From an uncultured Eubacteriales bacterium (GTDB lineage Bacteria > Bacillota > Clostridia > Oscillospirales > CAG-272), in NCBI GenBank assembly GCA_934503195.1, contig CAKSVM010000090.1, positions 1-12,326 on the forward strand: a stretch of DNA of 12,326 nucleotides, in the 5' to 3' direction. The position numbers and the translations under genes were made by a program. Shown here piece after piece: positions 1 to 7,213 of this stretch (position 1 is its first letter; the number at the start of each line of letters is the position of its first letter). Below the pieces are notes generated by a model. It made no database searches. It was not told the origin of the DNA and saw nothing but the letters and a program-made list of their open reading frames with translations.

Positions 1-2214
1 ATACTTGTCAACGGCGTTCCATGCGTCGTCGCCGTTCATTCCGCGAAGGTCGATTTCATTCCGGAAATCGCGCGAAACCGTGACGCGGTACTTTTCGGCC
101 GCGATCTGCTTCTTCTGCGCGTCGGTGAAGATCACCTTGTCCTCGTCAAGCAGCATCAGATTCGAAATCTTCGTGCGGGTCTTGATTATCCCGGCCTGAA
201 CGTTGACGTTTCCGTCCTTGTCGGGCGCGTCGAGAACGACGCCCTTCTTGTTGATGTTGATTATCAGAACGTCGTCGCCCTTCTTAAGCGGGCGCGGCAG
301 GACATACCCCTCGGCGACCCGCTCGTGAACCGGATTGACCTCGGAATCGCTCTCTTTGAGCTTCTTTCTGATATTCCGGCGTCCCTCTTCGAGCGCGGAC
401 GCGAGATTCGCGCTCTCACGCTCCTTCTTGACCTTTTCGAGCTGCTCCATGACAAACTCGCTCGAAAGCTTCGCGCTCTTGATGATCGACGAAGCCTCGG
501 CGCGCGCCTTTTCAAGCTCGCGCTCGGCGATCGCAAGCTCGTCGGCGATCTTCTTTTCGTTGACCCGTTTGTATTCCTCAAACTCGGCGCGCAGCTTCTC
601 GGACTCGGCGCGGTTTTTGTCCATTTCGAGACGGCTCTGTTCGAGCTTCGCGATGACGTCCTCGAACTGCTTGTTCTCCTCGCTGACAAGCTCCTTCGCG
701 CGGTTTACGATCTCGTCCGAAAGTCCGAGCTTTGACGAAATCGCGAAGGCGTTCGACTTTCCGGGAGTTCCGATGATCAGGCGATAGGTCGGCTTCAGCG
801 TATTTACGTCGAACTCGCAGGACGCGTTGACAAATCCCGGAGTTTCGAGCGCGAAGGCCTTCAGCTCGGCGTAATGCGTCGTGGCGGCGCAGAGCGCGCC
901 GACCGAATGCACCTTTTCGAGCACCGCGACGGCGAGCGCAGCTCCCTCGACCGGGTCGGTTCCGGCTCCAAGCTCGTCGATGAGGACAAGCGAACGCGCG
1001 TTCACGTTGTTCGTGATCGCGACGATATTCACCATGTGCGAGGAGAATGTCGAGAGCGACTGCTCGATCGACTGCTCGTCGCCGATATCGGCGAAAATGT
1101 CGTCGAAGATGCAGAACTCGGACGAATCCGACGCCGGGATGTGAAGTCCCGACTGAGCCATCAGCGAGAAGAGTCCGATCGTCTTCATCGTGACGGTTTT
1201 ACCTCCGGTGTTCGGTCCGGTAATGACGAGAGTCTGATTTTCGCCGCCGAGAGTAAGCGAGATCGGAACGACCTTTGCCGGGTCGAGGAGAGGATGACGC
1301 GCCTTTACGAGAGTAAGCTTGCGGTCTCCGGTGATCCGCGCCTGCGCTCCGTCCATTTTGAACGAGAGATCGCTTTTCGCGAAGATGAAGGCAAGCTCGG
1401 TGATATTCTTGTAGTTGAGATTGAGTCCCGACTCGACGGCGGCGACGTCGGCCGAGAAATCGGCGAGGATCTTTTCGATCTCGGCCGATTCCTTTACCTG
1501 CAAAACGCGAAGCTCGTTGTTCGCCTCGACAACCGAGAGCGGCTCGACAAAGAGCGTCGCGCCGGACGCCGACGTGTCGTGAACGAGACCCTTGACCTCG
1601 TTCTTGTTCTCAACCTTTACCGGGACGACATAGCGTCCGTTGCGCATTGTTATTATGTTTTCCTGAAGATATTTGCTCGACGCCCCGGTGATGAAGTTCT
1701 GTAGGGAATCCTTGATCCGGTTGTTCGCCTGACGCATCTTGCGGCGGATGTCGGCGAGCGCGGGACTTGCCTCGTCGGCGATCGTGTCCTCAGAGACTAT
1801 CGCGGTGTAAATGCGGTCCTCGAGCTTTTTGTTCGGAATCAGACGCTCGAACATCTCGTCGATCGACGTGACCTCGCGGCGGTCGGAGCGCGAGTAATCG
1901 AGGAGCGATCTCGCGGTGCGGAGAACGTTCGCGATATCAAGAAGCTCGCGCGGTGTAAGCACCGCGCCCTTTCCGGCGCGTTCGGCCGCGTCGCGGATAT
2001 CCTTTATCAGTCCGAACGACGGCATTCCTTTGACGGCCTGCATCGCCTTCGCCTCGGTCGTCTCGCGCTGGAGACGGAGAATCCGGTCAGGCGAGTTTGT
2101 CGGGCGGAGCGCGAGTGCCAGCTCCTTTGAGCCGGCGGTCGGCGCGCGATCGGCGAGCATCGCGAGGATTTTATCATATTCAAGCGTTTTTATCGCTTTT
2201 TCGTAGTTTTCCAA
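1..2214 (-). CDS. mutS2: Endonuclease MutS2 (3' end cut by window edge)
   Basis: MutS2 is a dimeric ATPase with a C-terminal Smr nuclease domain. In Bacillota it is linked to suppression of homologous recombination and to rescue of collided ribosomes. The frame is open without a stop from 2214 to base 1 (738 codons). Walker A GPNTGGKT lies at about residues 333-340 and Walker B LVLIDE at 409-414, followed by GAGTDP. A charged coiled coil spans about 505-625, a KOW-like stretch (PLKKGDDVLI onward) about 638-683, and the Smr signature IDLRG starts at about 721. Roughly the last 50 residues of Smr are outside the window. The start is TTG: AAAGGA lies 8 nt upstream (2228-2223) and the protein opens MENYEKAIKTLEYDKIL, which fits MutS2 N-termini. 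An ATG-only search misses this gene. It has its own promoter. Confidence 0.96.
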   Translation of the reverse strand, partial: MENYEKAIKTLEYDKILAMLADRAPTAGSKELALALRPTNSPDRILRLQRETTEAKAMQAVKGMPSFGLIKDIRDAAERAGKGAVLTPRELLDIANVLRTARSLLDYSRSDRREVTSIDEMFERLIPNKKLEDRIYTAIVSEDTIADEASPALADIRRKMRQANNRIKDSLQNFITGASSKYLQENIITMRNGRYVVPVKVENKNEVKGLVHDTSASGATLFVEPLSVVEANNELRVLQVKESAEIEKILADFSADVAAVESGLNLNYKNITELAFIFAKSDLSFKMDGAQARITGDRKLTLVKARHPLLDPAKVVPISLTLGGENQTLVITGPNTGGKTVTMKTIGLFSLMAQSGLHIPASDSSEFCIFDDIFADIGDEQSIEQSLSTFSSHMVNIVAITNNVNARSLVLIDELGAGTDPVEGAALAVAVLEKVHSVGALCAATTHYAELKAFALETPGFVNASCEFDVNTLKPTYRLIIGTPGKSNAFAISSKLGLSDEIVNRAKELVSEENKQFEDVIAKLEQSRLEMDKNRAESEKLRAEFEEYKRVNEKKIADELAIAERELEKARAEASSIIKSAKLSSEFVMEQLEKVKKERESANLASALEEGRRNIRKKLKESDSEVNPVHERVAEGYVLPRPLKKGDDVLIININKKGVVLDAPDKDGNVNVQAGIIKTRTKISNLMLLDEDKVIFTDAQKKQIAAEKYRVTVSRDFRNEIDLRGMNGDDAWNAVDKY

Positions 2215-2249
2215 GTTGATGATCCTTTCAAATTTTGTTGATCTGAATT

Positions 2250-2278
2250 ATTATACCACAGATCTGTGGAAAAATCAA
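2250..2278 (-). promoter_or_regulatory. mutS2 promoter with palindromic spacer
   Basis: Read on the minus strand, the -35 box TTGATT (2278-2273) is followed by a 17-bp spacer and a perfect -10 box TATAAT (2255-2250). TGG before the -10 makes it an extended -10. The spacer contains a perfect 14-bp palindrome, CCACAGATCTGTGG (2256-2269), abutting the -10. The predicted transcription start is near 2243. The upstream glycosidase ends 18 bp before the -35, and I see no strong terminator between them, so read-through into mutS2 is possible. Confidence 0.85.
2256..2269. promoter_or_regulatory. Perfect 14-bp palindrome, candidate operator
   Basis: CCACAGATCTGTGG equals its own reverse complement and fills most of the gap between the -35 and -10 boxes of the mutS2 promoter. 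A dimeric repressor bound here would block RNA polymerase. It does not match the SOS box of Gram-positive LexA or a CcpA cre site as I know them. The regulator is unknown. Confidence 0.5.
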
Positions 2279-2296
2279 GAGAAAGAACGGCAATAA

Positions 2297-4261
2297 TCAG
2301 TTTCTGATCTTATATCTTAAGAAAGCGTAGCTTCTCGGCTTCTCAAAGCTTACTCTGAGCGTCTTTCCGGCGTCAAAACCAAATCCGCCGCTCGACGCGA
2401 GAACCTCGAAATCGGCTTCGAGATCATATCCGAACTCCCTCTCGCCCGACTCGCAGAGAAGAACGAGATATCCGCCGCCGCAAAGCTTCGCGTCGAATCC
2501 GGTGAAGGAATAGCCGTCGGGCTTGGCTCCGATCGGCTCGACCTCGGCCTCAAAGAGCCTTTCGCGCTCTTTTTTCCAGATTCTGACGATTCCGGCGAGC
2601 TTTTCGGTCTGCCCGGACGAAAGATGCTGCATCTCCATCCATAGAAGCGGATTTGAGACCATGACCGACGCGAAAAGCCAGTCGATATCGTAATTTGCCG
2701 GAGCAAGCTCGTCGCCCGGCGCGGCCGACTCGTATTTTTCGGCGTTTCTCAGGTTATTCAGCAGCTCAAACTGGAATTTTCTCGCCGGGAAGTACTTTGA
2801 GAGCGTCCAGAGATTCTTAAGCGTCGTGTGCGGATAATAATTCGTCCAGTCGGTGTAGCGGTTTTCAACAAAGAGCGTGCCGATCTCCTTGTGCGGCAGA
2901 TATCCGAGTCTGACGCCAGAGGTTATGTCGAGATTGAAGCTGACGTCTCCCGAGAGCTTTCGAGTCTCGGTCATGAAATCGACGATGTTTTTCTCGCAGA
3001 GCTTGTTATTGAGAATCGTTCCGTCGAGCTTGAACTGCTTTACGTTATATTCGCGCGAGAGCTCAGAAAGGCGTTTCGCGTCGCGGGAATGCGCGGCGTA
3101 ATCGTCCTCGCCGTCCGCGCTGAACCAAAGCGCGAGCCCGACCTCGTCCGACATGAGCTTTCCGAGCCCGGACGGGAATTTCACAGGGTTCACGTTCCAG
3201 AATTCCGGATCGTCCTTGTAGAATCCGTTCGTCCAGACATTCGACTTCGAAAGCCCCGAGTTCGCAGAAATTCCCTTCTGCCAGCCGTCGTCAAGCTGCA
3301 TTATATCGACTCCGAGTACCTTCGCGCATTCAAGCTCGCGGAGCATGAAGCCTTCGGAAAGCGCGGTGTCGCGCGAGCGGTCGCCCCATGTGTTTGACAT
3401 CGCGAAGAGCTTTCCGCATCCCTTGCAGACCTTCGAATAGTGGCGGCGGTAGAGACGCCGCAGTTCGTCCGGCCTTCCGACGCCGACCGTCGAGCCGTAG
3501 AGCGGGAGCGGTATCTCCCCGACCTCATCGGCCGATATGCCGCTTCCCGAGAGATAAGCGAATCCGCCCTTTCTCGGCTTCACGAAGAGGTCGTCCCGCG
3601 TTCTTGAAAGCTGCGCGTCGACGCAGGGAGCTTCCTTCACGATCATGAGTCCGTTGTCTCCTGACGAGATCATGAAAAGCGAGCCGGGATATGACGAGAC
3701 CTTATTGACATACGGCTCTTCCTCCGACTCGGCGGCGTAATTGTCGTTTCCGTCGGTTCTGTCCGAGAGGATGACCGACATGACCTTAAGATGCGGATCC
3801 GAAATCGGGAGATAATCTATCGTGTCGGGCGGCGGTAGGATACGTTTTTCCTCGGTCGACGCCGGGGAAGACTCGACGCCGTTTTCCTTTTTCGCGCCGA
3901 TTTGCTCATTTTCTTTACTGACGCTGCCCTCGATCGTCATATATGAGCTTATGAACGGCGAATCGTCGTAGATCTCAAAGGTCTGAGTCAGTTTAGCGCG
4001 GTCGGATTTCCAGACGATCGCGGCCGCGATATGCGTCTCGGAAAGGCCGTTGTTGTCGGAAAAATATCTGCTTACCGAATACTCAGAAAAGACAAGGCAG
4101 AAGATGTTTATCATCCCGGTATCGTTTCCGCTCCAGCGTTTGCCGGAGGTTTTGTCGAGGATATATTCGCTGACCGGGTATTTCGAAAGCTTTATCGAAC
4201 GTTCGATAAGGTTGTTTCCGATAACAAGGCGTCCGCCTTCGTTTTTTACGTATGAATTCAT
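2297..4261 (-). CDS. GH36/melibiase-like glycoside hydrolase (putative alpha-galactosidase)
   Basis: This is probably a cytoplasmic alpha-glycosidase of clan GH-D, since there is no signal peptide. The N-terminal 280 residues look like a beta-sandwich domain. The TIM barrel follows: NTWGDR at 290-295, QLDDGWQ at 322-328, and KLDG at 411-414 with D413 as the expected nucleophile after beta-strand 4. FNLDITSGVRLGY (442-454) and ENRYTDW (466-472) follow, then a C-terminal beta domain. The usual GH36 acid/base motif (GGGR-x-D) is not seen, so the substrate is uncertain. An acidic, low-complexity insert occupies about 113-145. I chose ATG 4261 (654 aa) because AAAGGA lies 9 nt upstream (4276-4271). 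A start at 4282 would translate that ribosome site. I found no convincing promoter. It is divergent from the small gene at 4413. Confidence 0.75.
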   Translation of the reverse strand: MNSYVKNEGGRLVIGNNLIERSIKLSKYPVSEYILDKTSGKRWSGNDTGMINIFCLVFSEYSVSRYFSDNNGLSETHIAAAIVWKSDRAKLTQTFEIYDDSPFISSYMTIEGSVSKENEQIGAKKENGVESSPASTEEKRILPPPDTIDYLPISDPHLKVMSVILSDRTDGNDNYAAESEEEPYVNKVSSYPGSLFMISSGDNGLMIVKEAPCVDAQLSRTRDDLFVKPRKGGFAYLSGSGISADEVGEIPLPLYGSTVGVGRPDELRRLYRRHYSKVCKGCGKLFAMSNTWGDRSRDTALSEGFMLRELECAKVLGVDIMQLDDGWQKGISANSGLSKSNVWTNGFYKDDPEFWNVNPVKFPSGLGKLMSDEVGLALWFSADGEDDYAAHSRDAKRLSELSREYNVKQFKLDGTILNNKLCEKNIVDFMTETRKLSGDVSFNLDITSGVRLGYLPHKEIGTLFVENRYTDWTNYYPHTTLKNLWTLSKYFPARKFQFELLNNLRNAEKYESAAPGDELAPANYDIDWLFASVMVSNPLLWMEMQHLSSGQTEKLAGIVRIWKKERERLFEAEVEPIGAKPDGYSFTGFDAKLCGGGYLVLLCESGEREFGYDLEADFEVLASSGGFGFDAGKTLRVSFEKPRSYAFLRYKIRN

Positions 4262-4330
4262 ATGATTTTTTCCTTTCGTCACCCGGAAGCCTTGCCGGAC
4301 TTTGTGTCGAACAGTGTCGGACGATTTTTC

Positions 4331-4359
4331 TTTACTTTTTCATAAGAATATGCTAAAAT
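4331..4359 (+). promoter_or_regulatory. Promoter of the small DUF6514-like gene
   Basis: TTTACT (4331-4336), a 17-bp spacer and TAAAAT (4354-4359), with TGC just before the -10 (extended -10). The predicted start is near 4366, leaving a leader of about 47 nt. The -35 matches only 4 of 6 consensus bases, so the extended -10 carries the call. Confidence 0.6.
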
Positions 4360-4379
4360 ATATATATCCGTAATATCAA

Positions 4380-4395
4380 GGATAAAATATTATCC
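4380..4395. promoter_or_regulatory. Inverted repeat GGATAA-N4-TTATCC in leader
   Basis: A perfect 6-bp inverted repeat with a 4-bp AATA centre lies between the predicted transcription start and the ribosome site (AAGGGGG, 4398-4404) of the gene at 4413. It is also upstream of the divergent glycosidase. It could be an operator. As RNA the hairpin would be weak and AU-rich. No regulator can be assigned. Confidence 0.35.
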
Positions 4396-4412
4396 ACAAG
4401 GGGGTTAAAGCG

Positions 4413-4724
4413 ATGAAAACAGCTATGAAATGGGAGAAACCTATGCACCACGTATTCTACAGCCGCAAGGCGCTTGACAACTCAACGGTCATCGAAACAA
4501 CGGTCCGGAGCGAGCCGGCCACGATCGAGGGCGAGAACTCTGAAGTCTATTCCTTCAGAGTCGACCTTGAATACGGCGACGAACTCAGTCACGATGAGGT
4601 GCGCGGCGTGACGAGCGTCCGCGAAACCGCGGAGAAGCTTTTCGATCTGCTAAGCTCCTGCAACGTGTTCCCATGCCATTTACGCGAGGTGACCGAGGAT
4701 TTTCTCGTGTCTTGCGGAAGCTGA
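4413..4724 (+). CDS. Small conserved protein resembling DUF6514
   Basis: A 103-aa soluble protein of unknown function. The C-terminal half (EVYSFRVDLEYGDELSH, then VTSVRETAEKLFDLLSSCNV and the ending CHLREVTEDFL) resembles my recollection of the DUF6514 family of Clostridia, whose members end in a pattern like SP-x-HL-x-DV-x-EDFL. The match is from memory and not computed. The first 35 residues look poorly ordered. There is no signal peptide or membrane segment. AAGGGGG lies 8 nt before the ATG. The gene stands alone, with its own promoter and a strong terminator, divergent from the glycosidase and convergent with the exonuclease gene. A second in-frame ATG at 4425 has no comparable ribosome site. 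Confidence 0.7.
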   Translation: MKTAMKWEKPMHHVFYSRKALDNSTVIETTVRSEPATIEGENSEVYSFRVDLEYGDELSHDEVRGVTSVRETAEKLFDLLSSCNVFPCHLREVTEDFLVSCGS

Positions 4725-4741
4725 TCCGGACGGCGGTCAAA

Positions 4742-4778
4742 GGGGACGCGGCGGTTTTGCCGCGCCCCGGCGTTTTTT
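4742..4778 (+). terminator. Intrinsic terminator after the DUF6514-like gene
   Basis: GGGG and CGCGGC (4742-4752, with one bulged A at 4746) pair with GCCGCG and CCCC (4759-4768) around a GGTTTT loop. A run of six T follows at 4773-4778. The T run exists only on the plus strand, so this ends the small gene and does little for the convergent exonuclease gene, which stops at 4811. Confidence 0.85.
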
Positions 4779-4810
4779 CTCCGCGCCGATTCGCGCCCGC
4801 AGATTACCGA

Positions 4811-6136
4811 TCACAGTTTTCTCAGCTTTTCATAGAGTTTAGCCGTGACCTCCGCGTCGTCGAGGGCGCGGTGAGCGTTTTCCTGACTGATCCCGAAATG
4901 CTTTGCCAGAGCCTCAAGTCCGAGTCCCTCAAATCCCGGCTCCCCGCCGAGTCTTTTGGCGAAGCGGAAGGTATCAAAATACTGATTTTCAAGCGCGACG
5001 CCGTCGCGTCTCGCCGCTCTTTCGAGAAAAATCATATCCGAATCCTTGATCCCGTGTCCGAGCAGGATGTCATCTCCGATAAAAGCGATGAATCTCTTCA
5101 GCACCTCTGAAACCGTAGGCTTGTCCGCAACCATTTCGTCGGTTATCCCCGTAAGTTCGACAACGGTCGGTGTGATCGGCCGCCCGGGATTGCAAAGCTC
5201 GGAAAATCTCCCGGTGATCTCACCGTTTCTCACCCTGACCGCGCCGATTTCGGTTATCTCCGGCCTCCCGTCGCCCGAATAGACTCCGAGCGATCCTGTC
5301 GTTTCGAGGTCAAACGCGACGAAGCTGCCAAAATCGGCCTCGAGGTGTTCGGCCGGGCGCGGCGGCGTGCCGTCCTTGACAAGCGTGACCTTCGCGCCGA
5401 GGAGCCGCATATCGTCGATCATCCGGTCTATGTTGCCCGAGCGTCCCTCGATCTTCACGACCTTGTAGCCGACGACATTGTCCTCGGGGCGAGTCTCGAC
5501 CTTCGCGCCCGAGATGAAGCGCAGCTTTTTCCGGTATTCGGCGAGTCCGTCGACGCGGAAATTTTCAAGATAACGCATAATAAGTGCGGGCGCGTCGGCG
5601 TCGTCCTTAAGTGAGTTTATCACCGAGGCGGCGCAGTCGAGCTTTTTATTTATCTCCTCGCGGCAGAGCTTTGAGGACACTGACTGCGAGTCCCATCTCT
5701 CCTCCCAGAACGCCGGGCTTGAAATCACGATCCCCGAAAGCGTGCCGAGCGACGCCGAATTCTTTCTGGCGTAACTAAGAAGCTCGCGTCTGCGTCTTCT
5801 CACCTTCTCCTCGGCGCAGAACTCAAGATACTCATGCACGAGTGCTATGGGGTGATCGAGCATCGTGATGAGCGCGTCGATCTGTTCCGAAGCCTCGGCG
5901 TTTTTTTCGCCGCGCTCCTTTCCGCAAAAGCGGATCCGCCCCTTCATCCGCTCAAAATAGCTTTTTAACTGATTCAAGGAATTCCTGTCCTGTCTTGCGG
6001 CCGACTCGCTGTCGGCCATATATATCACGTCTCCGAACCGCGCAAGCTCCGGCGAAAGCCGGGTCTTCACCTCGTCGAAGTTCAGAATCCTGACCTCGCC
6101 GTTTTCCTCGACGATCGTGAGTCTGAAATTTTCCAT
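4811..6136 (-). CDS. DEDDh 3'-5' exonuclease with unassigned N-terminal region
   Basis: The C-terminal 170 residues of this 441-aa protein are a DnaQ/PolC-epsilon-type exonuclease that removes nucleotides from 3' ends with two metal ions. Visible motifs are Exo I FDLETTG (D276, E278), Exo II LGHGIKDSD (likely D367, one residue displaced from the usual H-N-x-x-F-D spacing) and Exo III HRALDDA (H422, D427). ITEIGAV (294-300) and LTGITDEMV (328-336) are typical of the fold. Residues 1-265 are not recognised: a helical, basic part (RRRRRELL near 115) and a compact segment at about 221-257 (VVGYKVVKIEGRSG onward) before the nuclease. No helicase or polymerase domain is attached. ATG 6136 is the first in-frame start after a stop; GGGAG lies 12 nt upstream, which is rather far. 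The gene has its own promoter. Confidence 0.88.
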   Translation of the reverse strand: MENFRLTIVEENGEVRILNFDEVKTRLSPELARFGDVIYMADSESAARQDRNSLNQLKSYFERMKGRIRFCGKERGEKNAEASEQIDALITMLDHPIALVHEYLEFCAEEKVRRRRRELLSYARKNSASLGTLSGIVISSPAFWEERWDSQSVSSKLCREEINKKLDCAASVINSLKDDADAPALIMRYLENFRVDGLAEYRKKLRFISGAKVETRPEDNVVGYKVVKIEGRSGNIDRMIDDMRLLGAKVTLVKDGTPPRPAEHLEADFGSFVAFDLETTGSLGVYSGDGRPEITEIGAVRVRNGEITGRFSELCNPGRPITPTVVELTGITDEMVADKPTVSEVLKRFIAFIGDDILLGHGIKDSDMIFLERAARRDGVALENQYFDTFRFAKRLGGEPGFEGLGLEALAKHFGISQENAHRALDDAEVTAKLYEKLRKL

Positions 6137-6171
6137 CCGATATTTTCACTCCCGAATACACTTGATATTTT

Positions 6172-6200
6172 ATTATATCATATCCGGATGAGATATGCAA
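6172..6200 (-). promoter_or_regulatory. Exonuclease gene promoter
   Basis: On the minus strand, TTGCAT (6200-6195), a 17-bp spacer and a perfect TATAAT (6177-6172), preceded by TGA (extended -10). The predicted start is near 6165. It begins 15 bp after the end of AraC regulator 1, and no terminator separates them, so the gene may also receive read-through. Confidence 0.85.
6175..6196. promoter_or_regulatory. Imperfect 22-bp palindrome across the exonuclease promoter
   Basis: The 22 bp from 6175 to 6196 match their reverse complement at 18 positions. The centre is ATCCGGAT and the outer arms are ATATC and GATAT. The element covers the spacer, part of the -10 and the edge of the -35, a position suited to a repressor. 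Confidence 0.4.
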
Positions 6201-6215
6201 CAGGGAAATGTAAAA

Positions 6216-7061
6216 TCAGCGCGAAACTTCATTTCTCGCGTTCGTTCCGACGCCATCGTTCAGAAATCCGGTCGGAGTCTGTCCGGTCTTGCGCTTGAAA
6301 ACCTGAACGAAATAGCTCGGGCTTATGTATCCGCATTTTTCGGCCGTCTCGCCGACCGACATTCCGAGAAGCAGCATACGTTTCGCTTTCATTATCCGGA
6401 CGTTCTGGATATATTCGCCTACGGTTATGTCAAGAATCCGCCTGAACTCGCGCACAAGCGTCGCGCGGCCGATGAAGAACTCGCGCGAGAGGATGTCAAG
6501 CGTCAGCTTTTCGGAAAAATGCGCGTCGATGTAACGGCAGACGTCGAAGACGCAGCGATTGCCCGACGAAATCAGCTCGGAGGTATTCTGCGGGATCAGC
6601 GGAATGAGATCGGCGTATATCGAGGCGATCAGGAATTTCCGCCGCTTGTCAAGAGCCTTTGTCTGCTCTTCCTTCATCGCGTCAAGGAGCAGACCAAAGA
6701 CGACTCGGAATCTAGCGACAATCCTTTCGTCAAGGTTTACCAGAAAGAAGGAGTCGGTCACGCGGTCGCCGAAGAGATCTCGAAGGAAGTCGGGATCGAA
6801 ACTCACCAGCCAGCGGGAATATTCAGTCTCGGGATCGTTAATCTGCATATGGAGCATTCCCTCGGGGTACTGCATGACGAACGGTCCTTTTGCCGGATAT
6901 TTCCCGGTTTCAGTAATAACATTACACCTTCCCTTCTCAACAAATACCAGTTCTCTGAAATTGTGAAAATGAAAGAAATCCATTATCGGCGTGGCAGTCG
7001 TGTGGTACGCTGAAATCACTTCACTATTCATGCGTTTGCAATATTTAATTTTCTTTTTCAT
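6216..7061 (-). CDS. AraC-family transcriptional regulator 1
   Basis: A 281-aa two-domain regulator. Residues 20-95 look like an AraC-type cupin sugar-binding domain (HFHNFRELVFVEKG, then GKYPAKGPFVMQYPEGMLHM). Residues 170-268 carry two helix-turn-helix motifs. The first recognition helix contains RATLVREFRR (about 199-208). The second ends with the family signature GYISPSYFVQVFKRKTGQTP (about 244-263). The start at 7061 has AAAGGAG 5 nt upstream (7073-7067). The gene is divergent from the solute-binding protein gene, with 152 bp between start codons that hold two promoters and a 21-bp-period direct repeat. Inference: it senses a sugar carried by that protein and activates its promoter. Confidence 0.92.
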   Translation of the reverse strand: MKKKIKYCKRMNSEVISAYHTTATPIMDFFHFHNFRELVFVEKGRCNVITETGKYPAKGPFVMQYPEGMLHMQINDPETEYSRWLVSFDPDFLRDLFGDRVTDSFFLVNLDERIVARFRVVFGLLLDAMKEEQTKALDKRRKFLIASIYADLIPLIPQNTSELISSGNRCVFDVCRYIDAHFSEKLTLDILSREFFIGRATLVREFRRILDITVGEYIQNVRIMKAKRMLLLGMSVGETAEKCGYISPSYFVQVFKRKTGQTPTGFLNDGVGTNARNEVSR

Positions 7062-7080
7062 GATATCTCCTTTCAGCTAG

Positions 7081-7109
7081 ATTCTACCATATTTTCACAC
7101 TCATGTCAA
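7081..7109 (-). promoter_or_regulatory. AraC regulator 1 promoter
   Basis: On the minus strand, consensus TTGACA (7109-7104), a 17-bp spacer and TAGAAT (7086-7081), preceded by TGG (extended -10). Predicted start near 7074, giving almost no leader before the ribosome site at 7073-7067. The -35 lies directly beside the direct repeat at 7111-7146. Confidence 0.85.
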
Positions 7110-7110
7110 G

Positions 7111-7146
7111 TATCTGAGCAGATTTTTACATTTTCTGAGCCGATAT
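7111..7146 (+). promoter_or_regulatory. Direct repeat with 21-bp period, probable AraC operator
   Basis: Two 15-bp half-sites, TATCTGAGCAGATTT (7111-7125) and TTTCTGAGCCGATAT (7132-7146), match at 12 of 15 positions and start exactly 21 bp apart, two helical turns. The proximal copy ends 4 bp before the -35 of the solute-binding protein promoter. AraC-family activators bind two direct half-sites at this spacing. The distal copy adjoins the -35 of the regulator's own promoter, so bound protein could also repress it. The binding protein is inferred, not shown. Confidence 0.7.
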
Positions 7147-7150
7147 ATTG

Positions 7151-7179
7151 TTGCAGCTTTGTGAATTTCATGGTATAAT
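7151..7179 (+). promoter_or_regulatory. Solute-binding protein promoter
   Basis: TTGCAG (7151-7156), a 17-bp spacer and perfect TATAAT (7174-7179) with TGG before it (extended -10). Predicted start near 7186. The ribosome site GGAGGT (7200-7205) lies 8 nt before the ATG. Confidence 0.87.
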
Positions 7180-7213
7180 ACATATAAATCATTCCAGTCG
7201 GAGGTAATATATT

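Noticed and set aside
874..1704. Plus-strand open frame of 276 codons
   Set aside because: It is antisense to mutS2, which has clear Walker motifs in the other strand, and is rich in Arg and Asp as expected for a shadow frame.
2288..2306. Hairpin ATCAG-TTT-CTGAT at the end of the glycosidase gene as a terminator
   Set aside because: The stem is only 5 bp and no T run follows it on the minus strand.
4262..4282. Longer start for the glycosidase at 4282
   Set aside because: The extra seven codons translate the AAAGGA ribosome site that serves the ATG at 4261.
4360..4412. Minus-strand promoter for the glycosidase in the AT-rich stretch
   Set aside because: TATATT and TATTCT can be read as -10 boxes, but no acceptable -35 lies at 16-18 bp, so it is not reported as a feature.
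5466..5580. BRCT domain in the exonuclease at about residues 221-257
   Set aside because: The segment has a loosely BRCT-like ending (LGAKVTLVKDG) but lacks the conserved glycine pair and tryptophan, so I leave it unassigned.
5952..6200. Minus-strand open frame overlapping the start of the exonuclease gene
   Set aside because: It begins inside the promoter -35 box and overlaps the exonuclease gene in another frame, with no ribosome site.
6195..7013. Plus-strand open frame of 272 codons
   Set aside because: It is antisense to AraC regulator 1, with no ribosome site or recognisable domain.
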